The notes beneath the pieces were generated by a model. That model ran no database searches, had not been told where the DNA came from, and worked only from the letters and a program-made list of their open reading frames with translations. This document shows, piece after piece, positions 9,915 through 19,086 of a stretch of 24,136 nt of DNA (the first letter of the stretch is position 1; each line of letters starts with the position of its first letter). Made by a program: the position numbers and the translations under genes. Source of the stretch: Cochliopodium minus (taxonomy: Eukaryota > Discosea > Himatismenida > Cochliopodiidae); contig JAMYWO010000464.1 in the NCBI GenBank assembly GCA_024220525.1, positions 1-24,136 of the forward strand, given 5' to 3'.

Positions 9915-12900
9915 TTATTGATTGAAAATAATAGATTCCAAGAGCTTCTTTTTAGGGGTCCAATCATTAATATAATTATTAACTTCGCTTCCATGATCAT
10001 TGAACCAATTAGCGTTAGAATAAACAATATCCAAGCTTTGCTTCAAATCATTAGTGATAATAATGTTGTTGGTAGTCAAAAAGGTGCGATATTGATTGTA
10101 GAGATCTTGGTTGGAGAAGGTTTTGGAGATGGCAACGAGAATGGATTCGATTTGATCTGGATACAATGTAAGAAAGTTATTCCAGTTGTTTTTGAAAAAA
10201 GTCCATGTTTCGCTCTAATTAAAAATGAAAAATATAAAATAAAAAAATAAAATATCAAATAAAAAAACAAAAAATAAAAAAAAGATAAATAAAATATCTA
10301 AAAATTTGAAGGATTACATTATGATGGGTAGCTAATAAATTGATATATGTGACAATGTCGTGTTGTTTGATAGTCCCATCAATCAACATGTTGAGTGCTG
10401 CATTCAACGAAGTAGTATCTGAGACATCGCAAAGTGATAAAAGAATGCGATATTGTTCATCCAATGAAAGGGTCGTCAAAAATCTGTTTTTCAACCAATT
10501 AAAGTCAGTGGCATTACCATACATTGCACCAGCAGTAAAAATACCTTTTTACAAAAAAAAAAAAATAAAATGAAAACCGTTTTAGGTGATAATTTCATTT
10601 TAAATTTTATTTAATTGTTATGATTTTCTTTAAATTTATTTTTATTATTTTTGTTTTACCTAATTGAATATTGGGATCCAAAGACAAGTTGTTTGAGGTG
10701 AAGTTTCTGAAAAGTTGCAATGCTTGTTGAGCACATCCAGAGACATTATAATGTACAGCAAAAGGTAAAACAATAGCTCTGAAAAAAGTGAAATTTTTTA
10801 ATAAAAATAATAAAAATAATTAAAAAATCAAAATATTTATAATAGAAAAAATAAAAAATAAAATATTACCTCAAAATTTTGTCTTGGTGAGAATCAGTAC
10901 TACGAGGGGTCAAGGTTACATATGAAAATACATTTGTAGTGATATATCTGACAAAATTTCCGAAACGGGATTCCATAGCAGGGTATCTCAACAAAATTTT
11001 GAGATCAGTGATCATGTCTATTACTTCTTCCCAAAAGTTTGGATCTTTTGATTCGGTGGTCAAAAGGATGATGTCAAAGAAATACTTTAGAGAGTACTCA
11101 AAACCTAAAATAGATCAGAATAAACAAAAATTATAAATTAAATTTGGATAAAAATAAAAAATAGAAAATAAATTTTTAAAAAATGAAAAAAAGAGAAAAT
11201 AAAATTTTATACCAGTCACATTAGAACGAGACATTTGGAGAACATCATCCAATAAGCCGATGAGATCTTCTGGGTTGTAAGCACCTACCCCTTGAGTAGA
11301 CAAAACATTGGTGATGTTGTTGATCATTTCAGTGGTGTACAAAACTCTGTAGAAACCAATTCTCTGGGGATTGACGAGCATATAAGGGCTTTTATTGATG
11401 TTCTCTGCAAAAGGTGGACTTTCTGTTGTATGGTTGAATTTGTAACGATAATACGCAGAAAGCTTGGATTCGTATTGGATCAGCAAAGAGACCCACCATG
11501 ATTGAGCAGATGGTGCACTTCCTCCCAAATAAAACTTGTTTTGTTTTGCGGTGAAGGTGGTGGGAGTTTTACGGACGAAAGAGACAAGGGGGTAGCCAGG
11601 GACAAAAATCCAGTTGTAAATGAAGTCTCTGATAGGAAAGGAGGAACTCTTTTCGAGAGCAGTTATGAGACTGTTTGAGTCAACAAACTTTTCAGCGTTA
11701 GTCGAAACGTAATATTGCATTGCAGTTTGAAAGTAGCCGATTTCAACTGCTTCCAATCTGTCATACAACATATATATAATTGCTGAACCTTTGTATGTTG
11801 GACAATCATCGGATGTTGCATCTATTATTTCCGAAATGGTATTTATGGAAGAGGCAGAAGGTTCCAATGCTCTAATATTGCTCAATGAATCAGAGAGGAG
11901 TGCTTCGTGTTTTTGGAGTTGGAATCTTGCCCAGATGTCCCATCCAGGTTTTAGCTGATCAGTAACATAATATTGGAAGAAAGTACATATTCCTTCATTC
12001 AACCAAATCTTGTTCCACCAATCAATTCTCAAATTATTTCCTGTGCAAAAATAAATTATTAAAACGTTAAATTTAAAAATTTGAATTTCATACCAAACCA
12101 CTGTTGACATATTCCGTGAGACAAAACAAGATGTGTATCTTCTTCGTTTCTTGTAGTAGAATTTATGTCGTTCATGAGATCTCTACTTCTGACAAAGATG
12201 ATCCCAGGACTTGATATTCCGAAATCAGGGTAATCAGGAATGGAAATGATATCGAGTTTTGACAAAGTGTACTTTAATAAAAATTTTAAAATAAATTTGA
12301 ACAAAGAAGTAATTTTTTACGTTGTAATTAAGATAATCTCCGTAATAATCTAGAATATTAGAAGCTGTTTCTAATACATCCTCTGCATATGAAATGAGTC
12401 TTGGAGGAACATATATGTTGATTAATGTCCTTCCTATCTTTCCGACAACTTGATCGTAACTTGCAACGAAGAAGGAGAGGGATTTTGAAGGCATCATCAC
12501 AGAAGTTTGGAACCTTATTGACTTTATACCTTTGTAGACCTCGTTGTTGTCGTATGGCATATTTGAGATCACTGTTTGTTGGTCTGTTGTTGTATTAATT
12601 GTCAATGTGAATGTTGATGTTAATTGGGGCTCGTCCAAACCTAAAAATTAAAGAATAATTGAATATATGAAGAAAGTGAATAATTTAAAAAGGTATATAA
12701 AAATCTAGTGAGTGGGTTTTAATGGGGGAGATAATACAATTTGTTTTGTAAAAATGATCGATCAACGTATACAAATGATTTTGGATAAATGATATGGTAT
12801 TCTTATGTTGAGATTTAAAAATTGATTCAAATTTTTCTTTTGGGAATAATTTATTGATATTATTATGATTGATTTAAACATCAATTCCGAGAAGAAAATT

Positions 12901-13911
12901 ATAATATATTTGAAAAAAATAATTACATGGCATTGCCATTCTTGCGCTTGTTGGTTCGAAATTTGTTGCGAGGAAAGGAATGGTCTTTCCAGCTGGATTC
13001 TTGTAGAAGGATTTATAAATACCTTGATTGATGGATTGATAATTTCCTGTCCATTTGATCTTCAATTGAACATATTTGGTCCCCTCTACATCCTTTCCAT
13101 TCTTTAGCTCATTTGATCTCAACAATACCCAATTGTATACATCATCATAGAGTGTTGCATCCCCATTGACATAATTGGTAGAGGTATCTTTGTCGAAATC
13201 TGATTTGCTCTCCAATAATCTCAATGTATAGCTTGTGATTTGGAGATCCTGTGCGCTCAACACTATTGTATCAGTGGTAGTATTTGTGATCAATAAATCT
13301 ATTGTAGAAATCCCAGAGAATGTAGTTTTTGAAGGATCTAAAGAAGAAAATGTATAATAATAGTAATTTGTTAGTGTATTATTCAACAATGGTTTCTTTA
13401 TATTTCTCTATATATTAATTTTATGTTGCAGGAATTTTTCAATCTGGTTATATAGATTGAATTTGAATGATTATTTCCATATTCATTGAATTTATAAAAA
13501 TCTCGTTATATATACTGATGTATTTTTAATTTTCCAATAAATTTACCCAATAAAAATGTCACATCATAATGTGTTGCCAATTGCCAAGTTGGTAATCTTG
13601 GATTTTTCCATGATGGGTGTGGTTTCAACAATATCTTTCTTCCTACAAATGCCAAGATGATAATAAGTAATATCACCACGAATATAATCACTATTATTCC
13701 TGTTATTACTTTTAATTTATTTTGTTGTGGATCAACCTTTTTTATTATTCCAAATGGATTCTGATCTCTCAATTCAATACCATCCTTTTATATTAATGAT
13801 TTTAAAAATATATAAATTTTTTTTTATAATTTTGGTATATTTATTATTTGTTATAACTATTTGATTTTATAAGAACTTCTATATTTAATTTACTTCTATA
13901 CTATCACTCAT
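9915..13911 (-). CDS. Type II membrane M1-family peptidase-like protein, predicted catalytically inactive (10 exons, 957 aa)
   Basis: This has the full architecture of a membrane M1 (gluzincin) aminopeptidase: a short cytosolic N-terminus, one anchor helix at about residues 32-53, the M1 N-terminal beta domain, the peptidase domain, and an ERAP1_C-like helical domain to the C-terminus. Exons on the minus strand: 13911-13894, 13784-13547, 13337-12927, 12640-12321, 12271-12094, 12040-11213, 11104-10870, 10778-10660, 10544-10318 and 10214-9915. They total 2874 nt with every phase matching. MAMPCLDEPQ corresponds to the conserved 'PCFDEP' block. However, HEXXH reads HGICQ (381-385): the catalytic Glu is Gly382 and the second zinc His is Gln385. 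The following QWFG and the distal ligand in LNEG (Glu404, exactly 23 residues on) remain. The substrate-recognition GAMEN motif is replaced by GISSP (347-351). It should therefore not be a working peptidase and may act as a binding or receptor protein. The first exon (MSDSIE) is only 18 nt and is inferred from phase and splice sites. Confidence 0.9.
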
Positions 13912-14372
13912 TAAATGATTTGGAAGTTGTCAAGATTTTTTTTTTTTATTATTTTGAATAAAGAAATTTAAAAGCTGATTTCGATTGAATCAAATTTTGA
14001 TATCACCAATTTGAGCCATTTTTGGAGTTATAAATCTATCATAAGGAAAATAATTTGCATAATTATGCGAATCACCATACATTGTGTAATATCTATTGTA
14101 GAAGATATTTCCAATATATAAATTGAATGATTTTTTTTATAGTGTTAAAAATATGTGTCTGGAGGTCGATACGGACACATATTAAAAAGAAAAAAAATTT
14201 CCCCTTATGATAAAGTGATGGATTTAAATATTTGAAATGAGAATAATTAATATTAATGAAAGATTATGAGAAATTCAAGCTGACATTATACCAACATTAA
14301 GCGAAATTTAATATAATTCAAATTTATAATTTTTTTCTTATTTGAAAATTAAAAAAAAAATCAAATAGAAAA
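13912..14372. other. Divergent intergenic region between the M1-like and C2 genes
   Basis: This A/T-rich spacer of about 460 bp should carry both promoters. Apart from the hairpin described separately at 14150-14183, I see no coding frame or known RNA gene. The stretch 14040-14100 is slightly less A/T-biased than the rest but has no open frame worth calling. Confidence 0.55.
14150..14183. other. Perfect inverted repeat (possible hairpin)
   Basis: AATATGTGTC at 14150-14159 and GACACATATT at 14174-14183 are exact reverse complements. They flank a 14-nt loop that is far less A/T-rich than its surroundings. The structure lies in the spacer between two divergent genes and is followed by an A-rich run. 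It could be a small structured RNA, a dyad protein-binding site or a chance palindrome. I do not recognise a known family, and no tRNA-like or snRNA-like boxes are visible beside it. Confidence 0.45.
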
Positions 14373-16011
14373 ATGACAACAAAAAGTACATCATTAATTG
14401 TGAGAGCAATCAAAGGAATTGGATTGAGTAAAATTTTGAATTTATAGAAATAATAAAAAAATTTAATTTATTTCCAAAATTTAAATTTTTTAGAAGCAGC
14501 AGATATTGGAGGAACTAGTGATCCATATCTTATATTAAAATTAGGATCTCAAATATTCAAAACTGAAGTAATCAAAAAGACATTGGATCCAGAATGGAAT
14601 GAAAGCTTCCTATTTACAATAAATGATTTGAATGTTGAAAAATTGGAGATACTATGCAATGATAAGGTAAAATTTTCCTTGTTATAGAAAAAATAAATTT
14701 GCTAATCAAAAAAAATAATCTGAAATTCACTTTTTATAAACGTTAAATGATAACAATAGGATTTGCTTAAAGATGATAAAATTGGAGATATCACCATACC
14801 TATTAACAATTTGGTACCAGGACAAGAGACAATCCAAAATTACAAGCTTTTGAACGTCACCAAAGGAGAATTGCAATTGGGATTGACATTGGAAGTGGAT
14901 GATTCCCCTGAAGTGGAAACTATCGATATTATCTCTGTCAAAATATTCATCAATAGCGCAAGAAATTTGATCCAACCAAATAATGTTGCACCAAATCCAT
15001 ATGCTTTGTTGTATTTTGGGGATAAATCGTTCATGACAAACAAGCAGGGTATATAATTTAAAATTTACAGATATATTTGTAAAAATGATCAATATTAAGA
15101 TCAATTATTAAACATATCATTATTGATCCAATTGATATAAATTTAACAACAAAAATAGTATTTATTATTGAAATTATAAAATAGAATCAATTATCTTTTG
15201 ATATCTATTAACTATATCTATTAAATATAAAAATAATTATTTTATTAACAATTTTTAACAAGCAAACACTGTGGTATGATCTCCTTTTTTTTTAAAAATT
15301 AATTTAAACTAAAATTTTTAATAAAAAAAAAGACTCCAAAATGGTCTGGGCAAGAGTTTAGGTGGACAATAGAAGATGCTCACGAAAAGATGATCCTTCC
15401 TGTTTGTGTATTCAGCAAGCAAAAAAACAAAAAGGACGAATTTCTTGGTATGTTCTCTTTTAATCTATTTTTTAAAATATTTACTTTGTTTTTAATAGGT
15501 CTTGCTCTAATTCCTTTGGCTGGTAATAAATTATTTTTATTATATTGAATTTTTTAATTAAAAAAAAATCTTAAAAAGGGGTAAATAAGTTCCATTTATT
15601 TTTTTAGTTAAAAAAAATTAAACTTTCTCGATTAAAAAGGTTTCAAATGAAGAGAAAGTATCTTTTTATAAACTTCATGGTGTTGATGTAACAATTTTTA
15701 ATTTTGAAATTTTGACAAAATATTTTATTTGTTTTAAAATTAATTAGACTGGTGAAATTGAGATTTCAATTTCAACAAGCAGGCCTAAAACTTCAATCCC
15801 CATCTCTGATCCAGCAATATACCAAAAAGAACTCAAAAGGAAAGAAGATTTTTCTGCCCAATTCATTAAAATGTCCAAGAACAGTCAAGCAGGAGGTCTT
15901 AAAAAGTTTGGACGTGGATTTGCTTCTTATTTGGGTGTAGCTGCACAATTTGTTGTGGATAATTCTGATGATATCAATGATTTATTGAGTGGTGGGGGTG
16001 ATGATAATTAA
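14373..16011 (+). CDS. Tandem C2-domain protein (about 321-326 aa)
   Basis: Predicted cytosolic or membrane-peripheral protein with two C2 domains and no other enzyme domain. Exons: 14373-14427, 14494-14666, 14760-15048, 15263-15273 (an 11-nt microexon), 15333-15447, 15499-15522, then 15640-15687 or 15653-15687, and 15748-16011. C2A (about 5-95) keeps the calcium-loop acids: an Asp before GGTSDPY, the Asp in SDPY, and the D-x-D-x4-D pattern in NDKDLLKDD. LDPEWNESF is the usual strand motif. C2B (about 112-235) has NPYA where SDPY is expected and FSKQKNKKDEF where the Asp-rich loop should be, so it is probably calcium-independent. A Ser/Lys-rich region and a Gly/Asp-rich tail follow. The junction after 15522 is unresolved. 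A 2-nt exon (GG, 15579-15580) joined to 15640 keeps frame (326 aa), and so does direct splicing to 15653 (321 aa). The role is likely phospholipid binding in membrane traffic or signalling. Confidence 0.85.
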
Positions 16012-16409
16012 TGTTTTTCAAACTAGAATAAATAAAATACCAACCACTTTCAAAAATTTTTTTTTAATTTTTTTGGATTGTTGGAAGCAATTAATGATTT
16101 CTTTGTTAAAAATTCTGCTCGGGAAGTGAGGGCTGTGTAACTCTTGATGCAATTCTGGAGAGGATTACAGCTATTTAAATGAAATCTCAACCCATGATTT
16201 GATCACTCAACAATGCGTGAGCATTCTTGCAAGAACAAGATAGAATTGATGCGATGCTTCAATTGATCAAGCTTTACCCCAAGTGAAGGTTCCAAAATCT
16301 ACTCGTGGTCAAGTAATTGGGAGTTTGTTAAACAGCTGATGTTATCATCATCAATCTTACTTGTTGCACTCATCATGAAGTAATCATTCATTGTTTTTTT
16401 AAAGATTAA
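16012..16409. pseudogene. Degenerate coding-like remnant of unknown origin
   Basis: From about 16080 to 16375 the base composition is much less A/T-rich than ordinary spacer here. All frames are broken by stops, although short protein-like runs appear in different plus-strand frames, for example TLDAILERITAI near 16143-16178 and RIDAMLQLIKLYPK near 16242-16283. This looks like a decayed coding sequence with frameshifts, possibly part of the mobile element next door. I do not recognise the protein. Positions 16012-16079 are plain A/T spacer. Confidence 0.35.
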
Positions 16410-16616
16410 TTCAGTTTAGATAAATCAGATGAGATTCAAAAAGAGATAAAGGAAAACCATTATGAAAAGAGGGTGAGGAACAAGGTGAAAAACTCTATTT
16501 CTCTCAAACAGTTTTCTTTGTTTAAAAGAAATTTAGTTGATGAACCTTTTCAGTTGAATTTTGGAACAAAAAGATGTTTGGTTATGTTGTTACCTTTATT
16601 CTTGAAATATTCTTAA
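16410..16616 (+). pseudogene. 3' end of an unidentified ORF running into the left direct repeat
   Basis: An open frame from 16410 to a TAA at 16614-16616 encodes a basic, Lys/Phe-rich segment (including NHYEKRVRNKVKN and LKQFSLFKRNLVDEP). It has no obvious own start and may be entered through an AG at 16413-16414. The last residues are read from the left direct repeat. The position mirrors that of the Gag-like ORF, which ends just before the right repeat, so it may be the tail of an ORF from an adjacent, mostly lost unit. No family is recognised. Confidence 0.35.
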
Positions 16617-16720
16617 TTTATTGTGTTTATCAAAGATATTTCTCAAATCTAAATCAATTAAAGATAGCTTGATAAAATATAAAAATAAATAAAAAAAAAT
16701 TCTGTTTATCTTTATGGATA
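16585..16720 (+). repeat. Left direct repeat (LTR-like or promoter repeat)
   Basis: This 136-bp segment starts TGTTGTTACC and ends on ATGGATA. It is repeated in the same orientation at 18922-19086. Long blocks match, for example AAAGATATTTCTCAAATCTA and AGCTTGATAAAATATAAA. The copy includes the start codon of the Gag-like ORF at 16714. It could be a short LTR or a duplicated promoter/leader. Confidence 0.75.
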
Positions 16721-18909
16721 AGGGTACAGAGGGCATTTCTGGGCTTGAGGATTCAACAAATACACAACATGTTATAACACGTATTAATTCAAATAATGAG
16801 CTCAATAACATCGTAGATGAATCAGGCAGTAATACATCTGTGGAGAAGAATATACCTGAGGCATATTCTTCTCAAATACATGTTAATAAAAAAAGAGAAA
16901 GTGAAGAAGATAATTCATCTGATGATATCTCGAGATCTCCAATCAAGAAAAGGGAAGATCAAGAGGATGATTCAAGTGAGATTTCAAACAATATCACAGA
17001 GATTCAAAATCACCGCGGTGAGAAGGTATCTGTGGATTTGAATATTAAATCTGATGAAGATAATCAGGATAATGATGTTATAAAATTGAAAAATCTATAT
17101 CTGCAAAAACAATATGAACATACTTTAGAACAGGACAAACAGTTGTATCTCCAGGTCAAGAGTATGGCTGAGGAAAACAAAAGTATCAAGGAGATTTCTA
17201 AGCAGCTTCAATCTGTTACTGAAATACAACAGAAGAAGTTGGTGTTGTTGCAAGAGAAGGTTGACAGTGCGAATTTAGAGAACGAGAAAATGAGACATGA
17301 TAAATTGGTTTTCTCTCAAGAGTTAGAGAAATATAAGAAGGAGCAGAAAGAGAAAAAGAAGAAGAGGAAAGAAATAAGTGAAGATAATCAAACGAGGTTT
17401 TTTAAAATGTTTGAAGAACAAAAGTTGATAGCGGAGAAGTTGGAGAAAAAGCTGGATGAACTAACTCAACGTAACAAACTTCTACAACAGGTACAGTTGG
17501 AACTGGAACAGAAACTTCATAAAGTGCAACAGTCTCAACAAGTGGGGCAGTCTCAACAGGAACAGATTCTACAGGAACAGATGTTTTTTCTGGAAGATTC
17601 TACAGACACTCCAAAAGTGGAAGAAGTGACTTCTGAAATGGACAATAAGTTGTTGAAACTTATCAATAAACAGCTTAAGGAGAAGTTGAGAATTTCTGAG
17701 GAGTCTTTCATGCGAGGATTTGATGAGTTTAACAAAATTATGTTAAAGATGGAAGAAGATAGAAATAAGAATAAGATAGCCTTGGAAAAAGAAAATAAAG
17801 ATTTGAGACGCGAAAGAGAACAGGATAGGTTACAACTGCAAAAAGATAGGAATGAGATGTTGAAGGATTTCAAGAATATTAGTTTTTCAACACCCAAACC
17901 GGTGGTTCTTGAAGAAGTGAATCGTCGTGTGGAAGTGTTAAAAGATGATAAATACAAGTTTTGTTTAACTGGTGGAGATAACACTTTCAAGTTTGAAGTC
18001 AACTTTGGATCGTGTTCTTACAGAGTTGATAAGAAAGTATCTCTCAAGAAGAATTCTCTGTGTTTTGAATCAGTTGGGAGGAAGGTAACCGAAGATTTTC
18101 TTCATTTCCTCTCTTTGTGGAAAAGAGAGATTGAATCAAACTCTTTCGATCAGACTACCTCTTTCTGGTTGTTGCAGATGAACTGCGAGAAGAATGCGAA
18201 TGCTACAATCAGTGGGTCAAAGACACTTGGAGAAGCTCTTTCTTTGCTGGTCACGCAGAATGTCTCCAAGGACAATATGGTACACATGAGAATGAAGCTT
18301 GCTGGTTTCAAACAAGAAAATTACGAAGAATTACCTATGTGGTTGGATAAGTTGTTGGAATTTTCACAATTTTTTGTAGATCTCAAACATGAAGAGCTAT
18401 TCAAGATATTTGTGGATGGTCTACATAGAAATTTCTCTCAACATCATGCTATTGCCTTGAAAAATCTTTCTCCTGAAACTCCTCTCGTTGAACAGAGAAA
18501 ATCATTGTATTATTTGAAGTGGCCTTCCAATCAAGATTTCCAGAATAGTCGTGGTGGTCTCTCTAACAGCTTTGGTTCTTCAATCAATACAAATTCCAAT
18601 CAAAGTTCGTCTGGTAGCAATAGAGAGAGTAGAAACAGAAGAGAAAACAATCGTGGTGGTAGCTCGAATAATAACAGTAGAGGAGGAAGTTCCAATAATC
18701 AAAGTAATGGGAGTGTTAACAACTCAAGAAGTAATGTCCCTAATTCTCAATGGACAAGTGATTTAGAGAAACTGAGGGATAACAGAAAATTCACGCAGTG
18801 TTTTATGGAGCAACATCCGAGTGGGGTTTCCAAATATCTTCAAGAATTTGAAAAGAAATATCCAAGTAACAAGAAAGGAATTTCTAAAAACAAGAAATCG
18901 AAGAAGTAG
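16714..18909 (+). CDS. Intronless coiled-coil protein with a Gag-like domain (731 aa)
   Basis: Residues 1-125 are acidic and Ser/Asn-rich. Residues of about 125-400 are a long Gln/Glu/Lys-rich coiled coil. Residues of about 420-610 look like a retrotransposon Gag capsid domain: FLHFLSLWKREI, then a helix with LLVTQNVSKDNMVHMRMKL, a DKLLEFSQFFVDLKHEELFK block, and the FVDGL pattern that usually closes Ty3/Gypsy-type Gag. The tail (about 610-731) is basic with RGG, Asn and Ser repeats and ends in a Lys-rich stretch. No CCHC zinc knuckle is present, so nucleic-acid binding would rest on the RGG/basic tail. The start codon lies inside the left direct repeat and the stop is 12 bp before the right one. 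It may be a self-assembling Gag of a non-autonomous element or a domesticated Gag. The Gag call rests on motif spacing only. Confidence 0.65.
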   Translation: MDKGTEGISGLEDSTNTQHVITRINSNNELNNIVDESGSNTSVEKNIPEAYSSQIHVNKKRESEEDNSSDDISRSPIKKREDQEDDSSEISNNITEIQNHRGEKVSVDLNIKSDEDNQDNDVIKLKNLYLQKQYEHTLEQDKQLYLQVKSMAEENKSIKEISKQLQSVTEIQQKKLVLLQEKVDSANLENEKMRHDKLVFSQELEKYKKEQKEKKKKRKEISEDNQTRFFKMFEEQKLIAEKLEKKLDELTQRNKLLQQVQLELEQKLHKVQQSQQVGQSQQEQILQEQMFFLEDSTDTPKVEEVTSEMDNKLLKLINKQLKEKLRISEESFMRGFDEFNKIMLKMEEDRNKNKIALEKENKDLRREREQDRLQLQKDRNEMLKDFKNISFSTPKPVVLEEVNRRVEVLKDDKYKFCLTGGDNTFKFEVNFGSCSYRVDKKVSLKKNSLCFESVGRKVTEDFLHFLSLWKREIESNSFDQTTSFWLLQMNCEKNANATISGSKTLGEALSLLVTQNVSKDNMVHMRMKLAGFKQENYEELPMWLDKLLEFSQFFVDLKHEELFKIFVDGLHRNFSQHHAIALKNLSPETPLVEQRKSLYYLKWPSNQDFQNSRGGLSNSFGSSINTNSNQSSSGSNRESRNRRENNRGGSSNNNSRGGSSNNQSNGSVNNSRSNVPNSQWTSDLEKLRDNRKFTQCFMEQHPSGVSKYLQEFEKKYPSNKKGISKNKKSKK

Positions 18910-18921
18910 AGGGAGATGTTG

Positions 18922-19086
18922 TGTTGTTACCTTTATTCTATTCTTAATTTATTGTGACCCAAAGATATTTCTCAAATCTAAATCAATTTAAGATACTTTG
19001 AGTTCTTAAATTTGTTTATTAGAATAGCTTGATAAAATATAAATAAAAAAAATTCTGTTTATTGATTGTATTTATCTTTATGGATA
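18922..19086 (+). repeat. Right direct repeat (LTR-like or promoter repeat)
   Basis: This is the 165-bp partner of 16585-16720 in the same orientation. It carries an extra insert of about 30 bp after the AAATCAATTTAAGATA block and a short internal duplication near TTCTGTTTAT. It too ends on ATGGATA, and that ATG (19080) opens a different reading frame downstream. Confidence 0.75.

Larger units (their letters stand above)
16585..19086 (+). mobile_element. Gag-only retroelement-like unit between direct repeats
   Basis: The unit consists of the left repeat, one 2.2-kb intronless ORF with a Gag-like domain, and the right repeat. The ORF is uninterrupted and less A/T-rich than its surroundings, whereas every intact host gene nearby is split by introns. 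That fits a retrotransposed or mobile origin. No protease, reverse transcriptase, RNase H, integrase or tyrosine recombinase is seen between the repeats, so it would be non-autonomous, or a domesticated Gag gene. Target-site duplications are not evident in this low-complexity context. Confidence 0.5.

Noticed and set aside
11292-11501. Plus-strand frames inside the M1-like gene
   Set aside because: Antisense shadows of well-supported exons. They show no family motif and no start context of their own.
12944-12964. GGTTCGA-like string that could suggest a tRNA T-arm
   Set aside because: It lies within a coding exon of the M1-like gene, and no acceptor stem or D-arm is found around it. I found no tRNA, rRNA or CRISPR array in the window.
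17553-18002. Minus-strand open frame of 149 codons opposite the Gag-like ORF
   Set aside because: Ser/Leu/Phe-rich antisense of a coiled-coil region, which commonly stays open by codon bias. No domain seen.
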